From JAKFDI01 sp044508835 (GTDB lineage: Bacteria; Pseudomonadota; Gammaproteobacteria; Burkholderiales; Burkholderiaceae_C): a stretch of DNA of 64,000 bases. The notes below the pieces were generated by a model. The model was not told the DNA's origin. It saw only the letters and a program-made list of their open reading frames with translations, and searched no databases. The translations under genes and the position numbers were made by a program. This document shows positions 57,122-64,000 of this stretch, piece after piece; position 1 is the first letter of the stretch, and each line of letters begins with the position of its first letter. Where the stretch lies: positions 47,152 through 111,151 of the forward strand of contig JBIQHD010000013.1 of NCBI GenBank assembly GCA_044508835.1. The letters run 5' to 3'.

Positions 57122-59491
57122 TTGTCTCGTCGTCGTTCGCAGAATCGCCGTCCGCCGGTCCGCCGGTCCGCAGCCCAGCCCGCCGCCGCGCTGTCGCCGC
57201 TGGCCAGCCGCCTGGCGCTGGGCCTGTCCACCGCCATGCTGGTGCCGCTGTCGGCCATCGCGCAGACGCCGCCGGCATCGCGGTCCGAGACGCAGCTGCC
57301 GCCGGTGAAGGTCACGGACACGCGCATCGATCCGAACCCGAATGCCGAGACCGGCGTGCCGTACAAGGCGCGCACCTCCGGCGACGTGCGCCACACGCGC
57401 CCGCTGGCCGAGACGCCGCAGACCATCCAGGTGGTGACCAAGTCGGCCATCGACGACTCGGGCATGACCGACCTCAAGCAGATCCTGTCCGCCCAGCCCG
57501 GCATCACGCTGGGCACGGGCGAGAACGGCAACGCCTTCGGCGACCGCTACATCATCCGCGGCCAGGAGGCGCGCTCGGACGTGTTCGTGGACGGCCTGCG
57601 CGACCCCGGCATGACGACCCGCGAGAGCTTCGCCGTCGAGCAGGTGGAGATCACCAAGGGCCCGAGTTCCAGCTTCGCCGGCCGCGGCTCCGCCGGCGGC
57701 GCGATCAACGCCATCACCAAGCAGGCCACGCTGGACTACGACTTCACGCGCTTCTCCCTCGGCGCCGGCACCGACAGCCACCATCGCCTGACGATGGACG
57801 TGAACAAGGCCTTCAGCGACGAGTTCGCCCTGCGCGCCAACGCCCTGGTGGCCGGCGAGGACGTGCCCGACCGCAGCCCCTCCGAGCGCAGCCGCAAGGG
57901 CCTGGCGCTGTCGGGCCTGTGGGAACTGAACGAGGACCTGTCGGTCACGCTCGACTACTACGGCCTGCGCGGCAAGGACACGCGCCCCGACCTGGGCTAC
58001 TACCTCGTGGGCGCGCAGCCCGACCGCCGCCCCGCCAAGGGCGTGCCGGTGTACGCGCAGGACAACGACTTCCTGAAGTCGGACGTGGACACGGGCACCC
58101 TGCGCATCAGCTACCGCATCGCCCCCGACGTCCGGCTCACCAGCCTGACGCGCTACGGCCGGTCCGACAACCGCTACGCCACCACCGGCGCCTCCAGCAC
58201 CTCGCTGCTCGACGCGGGGGGCAACCCCATCGGCACGGCCGCCGCGATCGACGGCGGCCACACGGGCTGGCAGGACGTGTCGTACTTCGCCCACCAGGAC
58301 AACCTGCGCTGGGACACGCAGATCGGCGGCACCAAGCACGAGTTCATCTTCAGCTTCGAGTACACCGACCACAAGGTCAAGTCCGGCAACTACGCCGTGA
58401 CCAGCGCCAACCCGACCAACTGCCGCACCTCCGGCAGAAACGGCCCGCAGGACAGCTGGTGCATCACCGACGCGAACGGCGTTCCCGTGGCCGACCTGGG
58501 CAACCTGGCGGGCCGCAGCTATGCCCGCCGGGACATGAGCCGCGACTGGCGCGTGCAGACCTACGCCGTCTCGGCCATGGACACCGTGGACCTGACCGAC
58601 AAGTGGACGGTGTTCGGCGGCCTGCGCGCGGACCACTACAAGCTGTCCATGACCACCTTCAACAACCAGACGGGCGCGCAGACGGGCGACTACGGCTTCG
58701 ACGACACGCTGCTCAACGGCCACCTGGGCGTGAGCTACAAGATCAACCCGATGGGCATGGTCTACGCCAGCTTCGGCACCGCCCAGGACATCAACGGCGG
58801 CGAGCCCGACGTCGGCACCAGCAGCGGCTACGGCGGCCTGGTCATCTACAACGGCAGCGCCGCCGGCGCCAAGCCCGAGACCTCGCGCAACATCGAGCTG
58901 GGCACCAAGTGGAACCTGCTGGACAGCAAGCTGCTCGCCACGGCCGCCATCTTCCAGACCACCAAGAGCGACGTGATGGAAGGCGCCGACTACGACACCC
59001 TGGGCACCTTCAACACCGGCAGGAACCGCGTGCACGGCATCGAGTTCGGCCTGGCCGGCAACATCACCCCCGCCTTCCAGGTGCAGGGCGGCCTGGCCCT
59101 CATGAAGTCCAAGGTGCTGCGCTCGGCCACGGCCGCCAACGTGGGCAACCCGCTGTCGAACTTCGCTGACCGCACCGCCTCCATCATGGGCAAGTACCAG
59201 ATCACGCCCAATTTCTCGTTCGGCGCCGTGGCGCGCTACGAGAGCAACCGCTGCGGCGGCCAGCCCGACACCGGCGCCGGCTACGCCAACGGCATGTGCT
59301 CGCAGCCCGTGCCCTCGTTCAGCGTGTACGACCTGTTCGCCAGCTACCGCATCAACAAGCACGCCGACCTGCGCCTGAACGTGCTGAACGTGGCCGACAA
59401 GGACTACTACACGGCGGTCTACCGCTCGGGCGCGTTCCTGTACAAGGGCGACGCGCGCGCGGTGCGCCTGGCGCTGAACCTGGACCTGTAA
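57122..59491 (+). CDS. TonB-dependent siderophore receptor
   Basis: 789 residues from a TTG start preceded by GGAGGA. A signal peptide ends near SAIAQ. The plug domain has ETPQTIQVVTKSAIDDSGMTDLKQILSAQPGITLGTGENGNAFGDRYIIRGQEARSDVFVDGLRDPG and VEQVEITKGPSSSFAGRGSAGGAIN, followed by a 22-strand barrel. One Cys pair (NCRTSGRNGPQDSWC) marks an extracellular loop and another is near RCGGQPD...GMC. The plug style suggests a catecholate receptor of the Fiu/PiuA kind. Genes for an oxidase, a PKHD hydroxylase, PepSY and cytochrome b561 follow on the same strand. Confidence 0.93.
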   Translation: MSRRRSQNRRPPVRRSAAQPAAALSPLASRLALGLSTAMLVPLSAIAQTPPASRSETQLPPVKVTDTRIDPNPNAETGVPYKARTSGDVRHTRPLAETPQTIQVVTKSAIDDSGMTDLKQILSAQPGITLGTGENGNAFGDRYIIRGQEARSDVFVDGLRDPGMTTRESFAVEQVEITKGPSSSFAGRGSAGGAINAITKQATLDYDFTRFSLGAGTDSHHRLTMDVNKAFSDEFALRANALVAGEDVPDRSPSERSRKGLALSGLWELNEDLSVTLDYYGLRGKDTRPDLGYYLVGAQPDRRPAKGVPVYAQDNDFLKSDVDTGTLRISYRIAPDVRLTSLTRYGRSDNRYATTGASSTSLLDAGGNPIGTAAAIDGGHTGWQDVSYFAHQDNLRWDTQIGGTKHEFIFSFEYTDHKVKSGNYAVTSANPTNCRTSGRNGPQDSWCITDANGVPVADLGNLAGRSYARRDMSRDWRVQTYAVSAMDTVDLTDKWTVFGGLRADHYKLSMTTFNNQTGAQTGDYGFDDTLLNGHLGVSYKINPMGMVYASFGTAQDINGGEPDVGTSSGYGGLVIYNGSAAGAKPETSRNIELGTKWNLLDSKLLATAAIFQTTKSDVMEGADYDTLGTFNTGRNRVHGIEFGLAGNITPAFQVQGGLALMKSKVLRSATAANVGNPLSNFADRTASIMGKYQITPNFSFGAVARYESNRCGGQPDTGAGYANGMCSQPVPSFSVYDLFASYRINKHADLRLNVLNVADKDYYTAVYRSGAFLYKGDARAVRLALNLDL

Positions 59492-59540
59492 GCGCCAGAA
59501 TGGCCTCCGGCGCTTGCCCGGCAAGCGCCGGCAGAGCCCC

Positions 59541-60632
59541 ATGCAACCCACCCTCCCGCCCGGCGTCTGGAACGCCATCGACTACGAGCGCCTCGCGCCC
59601 CGGTCGATGGATGCCGCACGCCACGCCTACGTGGCCGGCGGCTGCGGCTGGGACGCCACGGTGGCCGCCAACCGCGCGGCCTTCGGCGCCTGGGACGTGG
59701 TGCCGCGCCTGCTGCGCGACGTGAGCGCGGGCCACAGCCGGCTCACGCTCGGCGGCATGGAACTGCCGCACCCGCTGCTGCTGGCTCCCGTGGCGCACCA
59801 GCGCCTGGCGCATCCCGATGCCGAGATCGCCACCGCGCGCGCCGCGCAGGCCACCGGCACCTGCATGGTGGCGAGCACGCTGTCGTCGCACGCGCTGGAG
59901 GACATCGCCGCGGCCTGCGGGCCGGCGCGCTGGTTCCAGCTCTACCTGCAGCCCGAGCGGGCCCACACGCTCGACCTGCTGCGCCGCGCCGGGCAGGCGG
60001 GCTACCGCGCCATCGTGCTCACGCTCGACGCCGGCATCCAGATGGCCAGCCGCGGCGCGCTGGCCGCGGGCTTCGCGATGCCCGCCGACTGCGTGGCCGC
60101 CAACCTCGCCGGCTACCCCGCGCCCGCGCCGCCCGCGCTGGCCGAGGGCGAGAGCCGCGTCTTCCAGGGCGCGATGCGCCATGCCCCCACGTGGGACGAC
60201 CTGCGCTGGCTGCTCGGCGAAAGCCGCCTGCCCGTGTGGATCAAGGGCGTGCTGCATCCCGAGGACGCCGTCGCCCTGCGCGACGCGGGCGCGGCCGGCC
60301 TCGTCGTCTCCAACCACGGCGGGCGCAGCCTCGACGGCGCGCCCGCCGCGCTGCGCATGCTGCCCGCCGTGCGCGCGGCCGTGGGCGCCGGCTGCCCCGT
60401 GCTGCTCGACGGCGGCGTGCGCAGCGGCCAGGACGCCTTCAAGGCCCTGGCCCTGGGCGCCGATGCCGTGCTCGTCGGCCGGCTGCAGGTCTACGCGCTG
60501 GCCGTGGCCGGCGCGCTGGGCGTGGCCCACATGCTGACCCTGCTCGCCGAGGAGCTGCACGCCTGCATGGCGCTGGCCGGCTGCGCGCGGCTTTCCGACA
60601 TCCGTGCCGAGACCTTGACGCCATCATGCTGA
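59541..60632 (+). CDS. FMN alpha-hydroxy-acid oxidase in the iron-uptake group
   Basis: 363 residues from MQPTLPPGVWNAIDYERLA. FMN-enzyme motifs are AYVAGGCGWDATVAANRAAF, LLAPVAHQRLAHPDAEIATARAA, WFQLYLQPERAHTLDLLRRA, VLTLDAG, WIKGVLHPEDAVALRDAGAAGLVVSNHGGRSLDGAPAAL (catalytic His) and LLDGGVRSGQDAF. The catalytic Tyr and His regions appear complete. It lies between a siderophore receptor and a PiuC-like gene and overlaps the latter by 7 bases, which suggests a role with a hydroxy-carboxylate ligand or siderophore. The substrate cannot be read from sequence. Confidence 0.85.
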   Translation: MQPTLPPGVWNAIDYERLAPRSMDAARHAYVAGGCGWDATVAANRAAFGAWDVVPRLLRDVSAGHSRLTLGGMELPHPLLLAPVAHQRLAHPDAEIATARAAQATGTCMVASTLSSHALEDIAAACGPARWFQLYLQPERAHTLDLLRRAGQAGYRAIVLTLDAGIQMASRGALAAGFAMPADCVAANLAGYPAPAPPALAEGESRVFQGAMRHAPTWDDLRWLLGESRLPVWIKGVLHPEDAVALRDAGAAGLVVSNHGGRSLDGAPAALRMLPAVRAAVGAGCPVLLDGGVRSGQDAFKALALGADAVLVGRLQVYALAVAGALGVAHMLTLLAEELHACMALAGCARLSDIRAETLTPSC

Positions 60633-61309
60633 TCTCCATCGACCAGGTCCTCACCCCGGACGAAGTGCGCCAGTTCCGCGTGCGGCTCGACGCCGCCGCA
60701 TGGCAGGACGGCGCCGCCACCGCCGGCACGCTGGCCAGGAACGCCAAGCGCAACCAGCAGGTCGCCGACGGCAGCGAACTCGCCGTCCACCTCGGCCACC
60801 ACATCCTGCGCAAGCTCGGCGCCGACCCGCGGTTCATCGCCGCCGCGCTGCCCAGCCGCATCTTCCCGCCGCGCTTCAACCGCTACGCCGACGGCGGCAC
60901 CTACGATTTCCACATCGACAGCGCCGTGATGCACGTGCCGGGCAGCCCGGTCACCGTGCGCAGCGACCTGTCGGCCACGCTGTTCCTGTGCGAGCCCGAC
61001 GAGTACGACGGCGGCGTGCTGGAGATCGAGCACCTGGGCGGCACGCAGAGCGTCAAGCTGGCGGCCGGCAGCATGGTGCTGTACCCGTCGACCAGCCTGC
61101 ACCGCGTGACGCCCGTGACCCGCGGCGCCCGGATCGCGTCGTTCTTCTGGATCGAGAGCCTGGTGGCGGACGAGGGCGAGCGCACGCTGCTGTACACGCT
61201 CGACCAGTCCATCCAGGGCCTGACGCCGGCGGTGTCGCCGTCGGACCCGCACCTGATCCGCCTCACCGGCGTCTACCACAACCTGCTGCGCCGCTGGGCG
61301 GTCACCTGA
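60626..61309 (+). CDS. piuC: Fe(II)/2-oxoglutarate PKHD-type hydroxylase (PiuC-like)
   Basis: 227 residues, usual length. The double-stranded beta-helix carries the iron HxD motif (YDFHIDSAVM) and distal His with the 2-oxoglutarate Arg (STSLHRVTPVTRGARIASFFWIES). RNAKRNQQVADGSELA and FPPRFNRYADGGTYDFH are family signatures. PiuC genes sit next to catecholate siderophore receptors in Pseudomonas and relatives; the substrate is not proven. It overlaps the oxidase stop. Confidence 0.92.
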   Translation: MLISIDQVLTPDEVRQFRVRLDAAAWQDGAATAGTLARNAKRNQQVADGSELAVHLGHHILRKLGADPRFIAAALPSRIFPPRFNRYADGGTYDFHIDSAVMHVPGSPVTVRSDLSATLFLCEPDEYDGGVLEIEHLGGTQSVKLAAGSMVLYPSTSLHRVTPVTRGARIASFFWIESLVADEGERTLLYTLDQSIQGLTPAVSPSDPHLIRLTGVYHNLLRRWAVT

Positions 61310-61344
61310 GCGCCGCGGCGCGCCTGTCTCTCAAAGGAGTACCC

Positions 61345-61617
61345 ATGACATCGATCGTTCGCGCCGCCATCGTGCCGTTGCTCTCGCTCGCCGCCGCCGC
61401 GGTTTGGGCGCACGGGGACGTGACCTGCCCGGCCTCGCCCAAGTCCGAGTGGCGGCCGCACACCGAGCTGCACGAGAAGCTCACCCGCGAGGGCTGGAAG
61501 GTGCGGCGCATGGTGGCCACCGACACCTGCTACGAGGTCTACGCCAAGACGCCGGACGGCAAGCGCATCGAGGCCTTCTTCGATCCCAAGACCTTCGAGC
61601 GCGTTGAAGAGAAATAA
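61345..61617 (+). CDS. Small periplasmic PepSY-domain protein
   Basis: 90 residues with a signal peptide (MTSIVRAAIVPLLSLAAAAVWAHG). The mature part has two Cys (VTCPASPKSEWRPH and DTCYEVYAKTPDGKRIEAFFDPKTFERVE) and a PepSY-type fold. AAAGGAGT lies ahead of the ATG. It overlaps the cytochrome b561 start and probably partners it on the periplasmic side. Confidence 0.85.
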   Translation: MTSIVRAAIVPLLSLAAAAVWAHGDVTCPASPKSEWRPHTELHEKLTREGWKVRRMVATDTCYEVYAKTPDGKRIEAFFDPKTFERVEEK

Positions 61618-62146
61618 GGTCGCCGTCTGGGGCTGGCCCGTCCGCGTCCTCCACTGGACGCTGGTGGCGACGCTGGCCGCGGCCTGGTGGACGGGCGGCA
61701 GCAGCGGCTGGGTGCACGAGGCGCTGGGCTACGCGGCGGGCGCGGTGGTCGCGGCCCGGCTGGTCCACGGCTTCACCGGCGGGCGCTACGCGCGGTTCGC
61801 GCAGTTCGTGCGCACGCCCCGCGCGACGCGGGCCTACCTGCGTGCGGTGATCGCGGGGCGCGCGCCGCGCCATCTGGGCCACAACCCGCTGGGCGGGTGG
61901 ATGGTGCTGGCGCTGCTGGCCTGCGCGGCGGCCCTGTCGCTGACGGGCTGGCTGTACGTCACCGACTGGCTCTGGGGCTATGCCTGGCTGTACGAGTTGC
62001 ACGCGGGCCTCGCCTGGGGGCTCGTCGGCCTGGTGGCGCTGCACCTGGCCGGCGTGGCGTTCACCGGCTGGAAGCACCGCGAGAACCTCGTCGCCGCCAT
62101 GCTGACCGGCCGCAAGCGCGCACCGCGCGGCGACGACGTGGCCTGA
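61604..62146 (+). CDS. Cytochrome b561-type membrane protein
   Basis: 180 residues from a TTG start within the PepSY gene end. There are four membrane helices with haem-ligand histidines in WPVRVLHWTLVATLA, AARLVHGF, YELHAGLAWG and LVALHLAGVAFTGW, as in Ni/Fe-hydrogenase cytochrome b subunits. It would move electrons across the inner membrane, perhaps for reduction of ferric siderophore in the periplasm together with the PepSY protein (inference). Confidence 0.88.
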   Translation: MKRNKVAVWGWPVRVLHWTLVATLAAAWWTGGSSGWVHEALGYAAGAVVAARLVHGFTGGRYARFAQFVRTPRATRAYLRAVIAGRAPRHLGHNPLGGWMVLALLACAAALSLTGWLYVTDWLWGYAWLYELHAGLAWGLVGLVALHLAGVAFTGWKHRENLVAAMLTGRKRAPRGDDVA

Positions 62147-62149
62147 GGG

Positions 62150-62794
62150 CTACGCGGCGACGACGATCGGAAAGGTCGCCCGCAGGCCGTCGCCCGCGGG
62201 CGTGAAGGGCACGGTCAGCGCGGCGCGCTCTTCCACGGAGAGCCGCCGCCACAGGCCGTCGCGCGCATTGCCCGGGTCGCCCGCCACGTAGACCTGCGTG
62301 GTCAGCAGCTCGCGCCCGTCGCGGCGCACCTTCAGGTGGATGTGCGGCGTACGGCCGGTGTAGGGCACCGGCTTGATGGTGCGGAAGCGGTAGCCGCCGT
62401 CGGCCCCGACCTGCATGCGGCCGAAGCCCTGGAAGTCGGCGTCCGCGCGGCCGCCGTCGCCGGGGTGGTGGTAGCGGCCGGCGTGGTCGCACTGCCAGAT
62501 CTCGACCACCGCGCCGCGCAGCGGCTGCCCGGCGGTGTCGGTGAGTGAGCCTTCCAGCCACGCCGGCTCGCCGCGCGTGTAGCGGCGCGCGCCCTGCACC
62601 AGCAGGTCGGCGTCGCGGTCGTCCGGCAGCACCACGGGGTAGAACGGGCCCTCGGTCTGCGACGGCGTGGGCTGGCGCCGCGGCTGCGCGCGCCCCGGCG
62701 TGCACAGCGCCGGCAGCGCGACGGCGGCGGCGGTGCCGAGCAGCAGGCGGCGCCGGGACGGGGGAGGCGGCAACGGAAGGCGGGACGTGCTCAT
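62150..62794 (-). CDS. Exported intradiol dioxygenase-like protein
   Basis: 214 residues. A Tat signal (SRRRLLLGTAAAVALPALCTPGRA) precedes the intradiol fold: QTEGPFYPV, GAVVEIWQCDHAGRYHHPGD (Tyr), VPYTGRTPHIHLKV (His-x-His). These give the 2-Tyr/2-His ferric site of protocatechuate or catechol dioxygenases. It is shorter than catabolic enzymes and alone, with no ring-cleavage pathway genes. A periplasmic role on catechols is possible, and catecholate siderophores are one candidate given the neighbours. It converges with cytochrome b561, 3 bases apart. Confidence 0.88.
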   Translation of the reverse strand: MSTSRLPLPPPPSRRRLLLGTAAAVALPALCTPGRAQPRRQPTPSQTEGPFYPVVLPDDRDADLLVQGARRYTRGEPAWLEGSLTDTAGQPLRGAVVEIWQCDHAGRYHHPGDGGRADADFQGFGRMQVGADGGYRFRTIKPVPYTGRTPHIHLKVRRDGRELLTTQVYVAGDPGNARDGLWRRLSVEERAALTVPFTPAGDGLRATFPIVVAA

Positions 62795-62815
62795 GGCGTG
62801 CTCGCGCAGCGGATG

Positions 62816-62830
62816 TGGCGGCCATTCTGC
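62816..62830 (+). promoter_or_regulatory. Possible sigma-54 promoter for urtA
   Basis: TGGCGGCCATTCTGC has GG-N10-GC spacing and a fair match to TGGCAC-N5-TTGC. The predicted start would be near 62842, about 97 bases before urtA. Urea transporter genes are commonly under nitrogen control through NtrC and sigma-54, which fits. Confidence 0.45.
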
Positions 62831-62938
62831 GCCGCGCGCGGCGCGGGCTACGCCACCTTGCGTATAGGCGCCGCGGCGGGTGCGGCCTACGCTGGGCGCG
62901 GTCTCTTCAACCCTTCGCCACGCCTCAGGAGCCCCGCC

Positions 62939-64000
62939 ATGAACACCACCCGCCGCGTCGCCGGCAAGACCCTCGGCGCCCTGGCCGCCACGGCCTTCGC
63001 GCTCGGCTTTTCCACCATCGCCCAGGCGCAGGCCACCCTCAAGGTCGGCGTGCTGCATTCGCTGTCGGGCACGATGGCGATCTCGGAAACCGTGCTCAAG
63101 GACGTGGCCCTGATGGCCATCGACGAGATCAACGCCAAGGGCGGCGTGCTCGGCAGGAAGCTCGAGCCGGTGGTGGTGGACCCGGCCTCGAACTGGCCGC
63201 TCTTCGCCGAGAAGGCCCGGCAGCTCATCGCCCAGGACAAGGTGGCGGTGATGTTCGGCTGCTGGACCAGCGTGTCGCGCAAGTCGGTACTGCCGGTCGT
63301 GGAGGAGCTCAACGGCCTGCTGTTCTACCCGGTGCAGTACGAGGGCGAGGAGCTCAGCAAGAACGTGTTCTACACCGGCGCGGCGCCCAACCAGCAGGCG
63401 ATCCCGGCCGTCGAGTACCTGATGAGCAAGGACGGCGGCGGCGCGAAGCGCTTCGTGCTGCTGGGCACCGACTACGTCTACCCGCGCACCACCAACAAGA
63501 TCCTGCGCGCCTTCCTCAAGAGCAAGGGCGTGAAGGACTCGGACATCGACGAGAAGTACACCCCCTTCGGCCACGGCGACTACCAGACCATCGTGGCCGA
63601 CATCAAGAAGTTCGCGGCCGGCGGCCGGACGGCGGTGGTCTCCACCATCAACGGCGACTCCAACGTGCCCTTCTACAAGGAGCTCGGCAACCAGGGCTTG
63701 AAGGCGCGCGACGTGCCGGTGGTGGCCTTCTCGGTGGGCGAGGAGGAGCTGCGCGGCGTGGACACCAAGCCGCTCGTCGGCCACCTGGCGGCATGGAACT
63801 ACTTCATGAGCCTGAAGAACCCGTCCAACGACGCCTTCAAGAAGCAGTGGGCCGACTACGCCCGGGCGAAGAAGCTGCCCAGCGCCGACAAGCCGCTGAC
63901 CAACGACCCGATGGAAGCCACCTACATCGGCATCCACATGTGGGCGCAGGCGGTGGAGAAGGCCAAGAGCACCGACACCGACAAGGTGATCGCCGCCATG
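62939..64000 (+). CDS. urtA: Urea ABC transporter substrate-binding protein, 3' end cut off
   Basis: 354 residues are visible, open to the window edge; full UrtA is about 420. A signal peptide ends near IAQAQA, then LKVGVLHSLSGTMAISETVLKDVALMAIDEINAKGG, VMFGCWTSVSRKSVLPVVEELNGLLFYPVQYEGEE, GTDYVYPRTTNKILRAFLKSKGV and TPFGHGDYQTIVADIKKF. These are specific to UrtA among Peripla_BP proteins. AGGAG lies 7 bases before the ATG. urtBCDE are expected just beyond the window. Confidence 0.96.
   Translation, partial: MNTTRRVAGKTLGALAATAFALGFSTIAQAQATLKVGVLHSLSGTMAISETVLKDVALMAIDEINAKGGVLGRKLEPVVVDPASNWPLFAEKARQLIAQDKVAVMFGCWTSVSRKSVLPVVEELNGLLFYPVQYEGEELSKNVFYTGAAPNQQAIPAVEYLMSKDGGGAKRFVLLGTDYVYPRTTNKILRAFLKSKGVKDSDIDEKYTPFGHGDYQTIVADIKKFAAGGRTAVVSTINGDSNVPFYKELGNQGLKARDVPVVAFSVGEEELRGVDTKPLVGHLAAWNYFMSLKNPSNDAFKKQWADYARAKKLPSADKPLTNDPMEATYIGIHMWAQAVEKAKSTDTDKVIAAM

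Overview
This is a very GC-rich chromosomal window from a flagellated betaproteobacterium of the order Burkholderiales. It most resembles Comamonadaceae, Variovorax or a close relative. The evidence is gene content and order: a SenA-type selenoneine synthase, the DUF3460-scpA-panB-panC block, Bug-type periplasmic proteins, a full flg cluster, and dispersed GC-rich hairpin repeats typical of that family. Genes are tightly packed with many short overlaps, and I see no tRNA, rRNA, CRISPR array, insertion sequence or prophage.

Layout. 1-7.8 kb: 3' part of a senA-like gene, an XdhC-family protein, a GAF/Fis-type regulator that lacks the usual AAA+ domain, a hybrid sensor kinase, and a leucine-binding-type periplasmic protein. 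7.8-12.4 kb: a Bug-type solute-binding protein divergent from a DctB/DctD two-component pair. The 327-base gap between them carries a good sigma-54 promoter pointing at the Bug gene, with palindromic candidate activator sites upstream. 12.4-15.8 kb: pantothenate genes panC and panB, scpA, a DUF3460 gene and a BamE/SmpA-like lipoprotein. 15.8-27.4 kb: a mixed housekeeping stretch (SulP transporter, metG, apbC, Mpo1-like protein, dcd, zinc peptidase, DUF1801, lactate dehydrogenase, dinB with an SOS box, and a siderophore-interacting reductase divergent from a MarR regulator). 27.4-40.0 kb: the flagellar cluster flgNMA / flgBCDEFGHIJKL, with a FliA-type promoter ahead of flgMN and a very alanine-rich insertion in the hook protein FlgE.

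40.0-54.6 kb: a signalling island directly after flgL. It holds an HDOD protein, a multi-PAS HisKA_2 kinase with an ANTAR response regulator, a phytochrome-like kinase, a tripartite hybrid kinase overlapping a REC-PAS-GGDEF-EAL protein, and a diguanylate cyclase. The likely logic is environmental sensing, phosphorelay and cyclic-di-GMP control beside the motility genes. 54.6-57 kb: a LysR regulator divergent from a secreted M20 peptidase. 57-62.2 kb: an iron-uptake group of TonB-dependent siderophore receptor, FMN alpha-hydroxy-acid oxidase, PKHD-type hydroxylase, PepSY protein and cytochrome b561. 62.2-64 kb: a Tat-exported intradiol dioxygenase divergent from the 5' part of urtA, which runs off the window.

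The points most worth following are the sigma-54/DctBD-controlled orphan Bug protein, the iron operon containing an FMN oxidase and a hydroxylase, the FlgE alanine insertion, the altered iron-ligand motif in the SenA-like protein, and repeat elements that sit inside the flg cluster and encode the end of a LysR protein.
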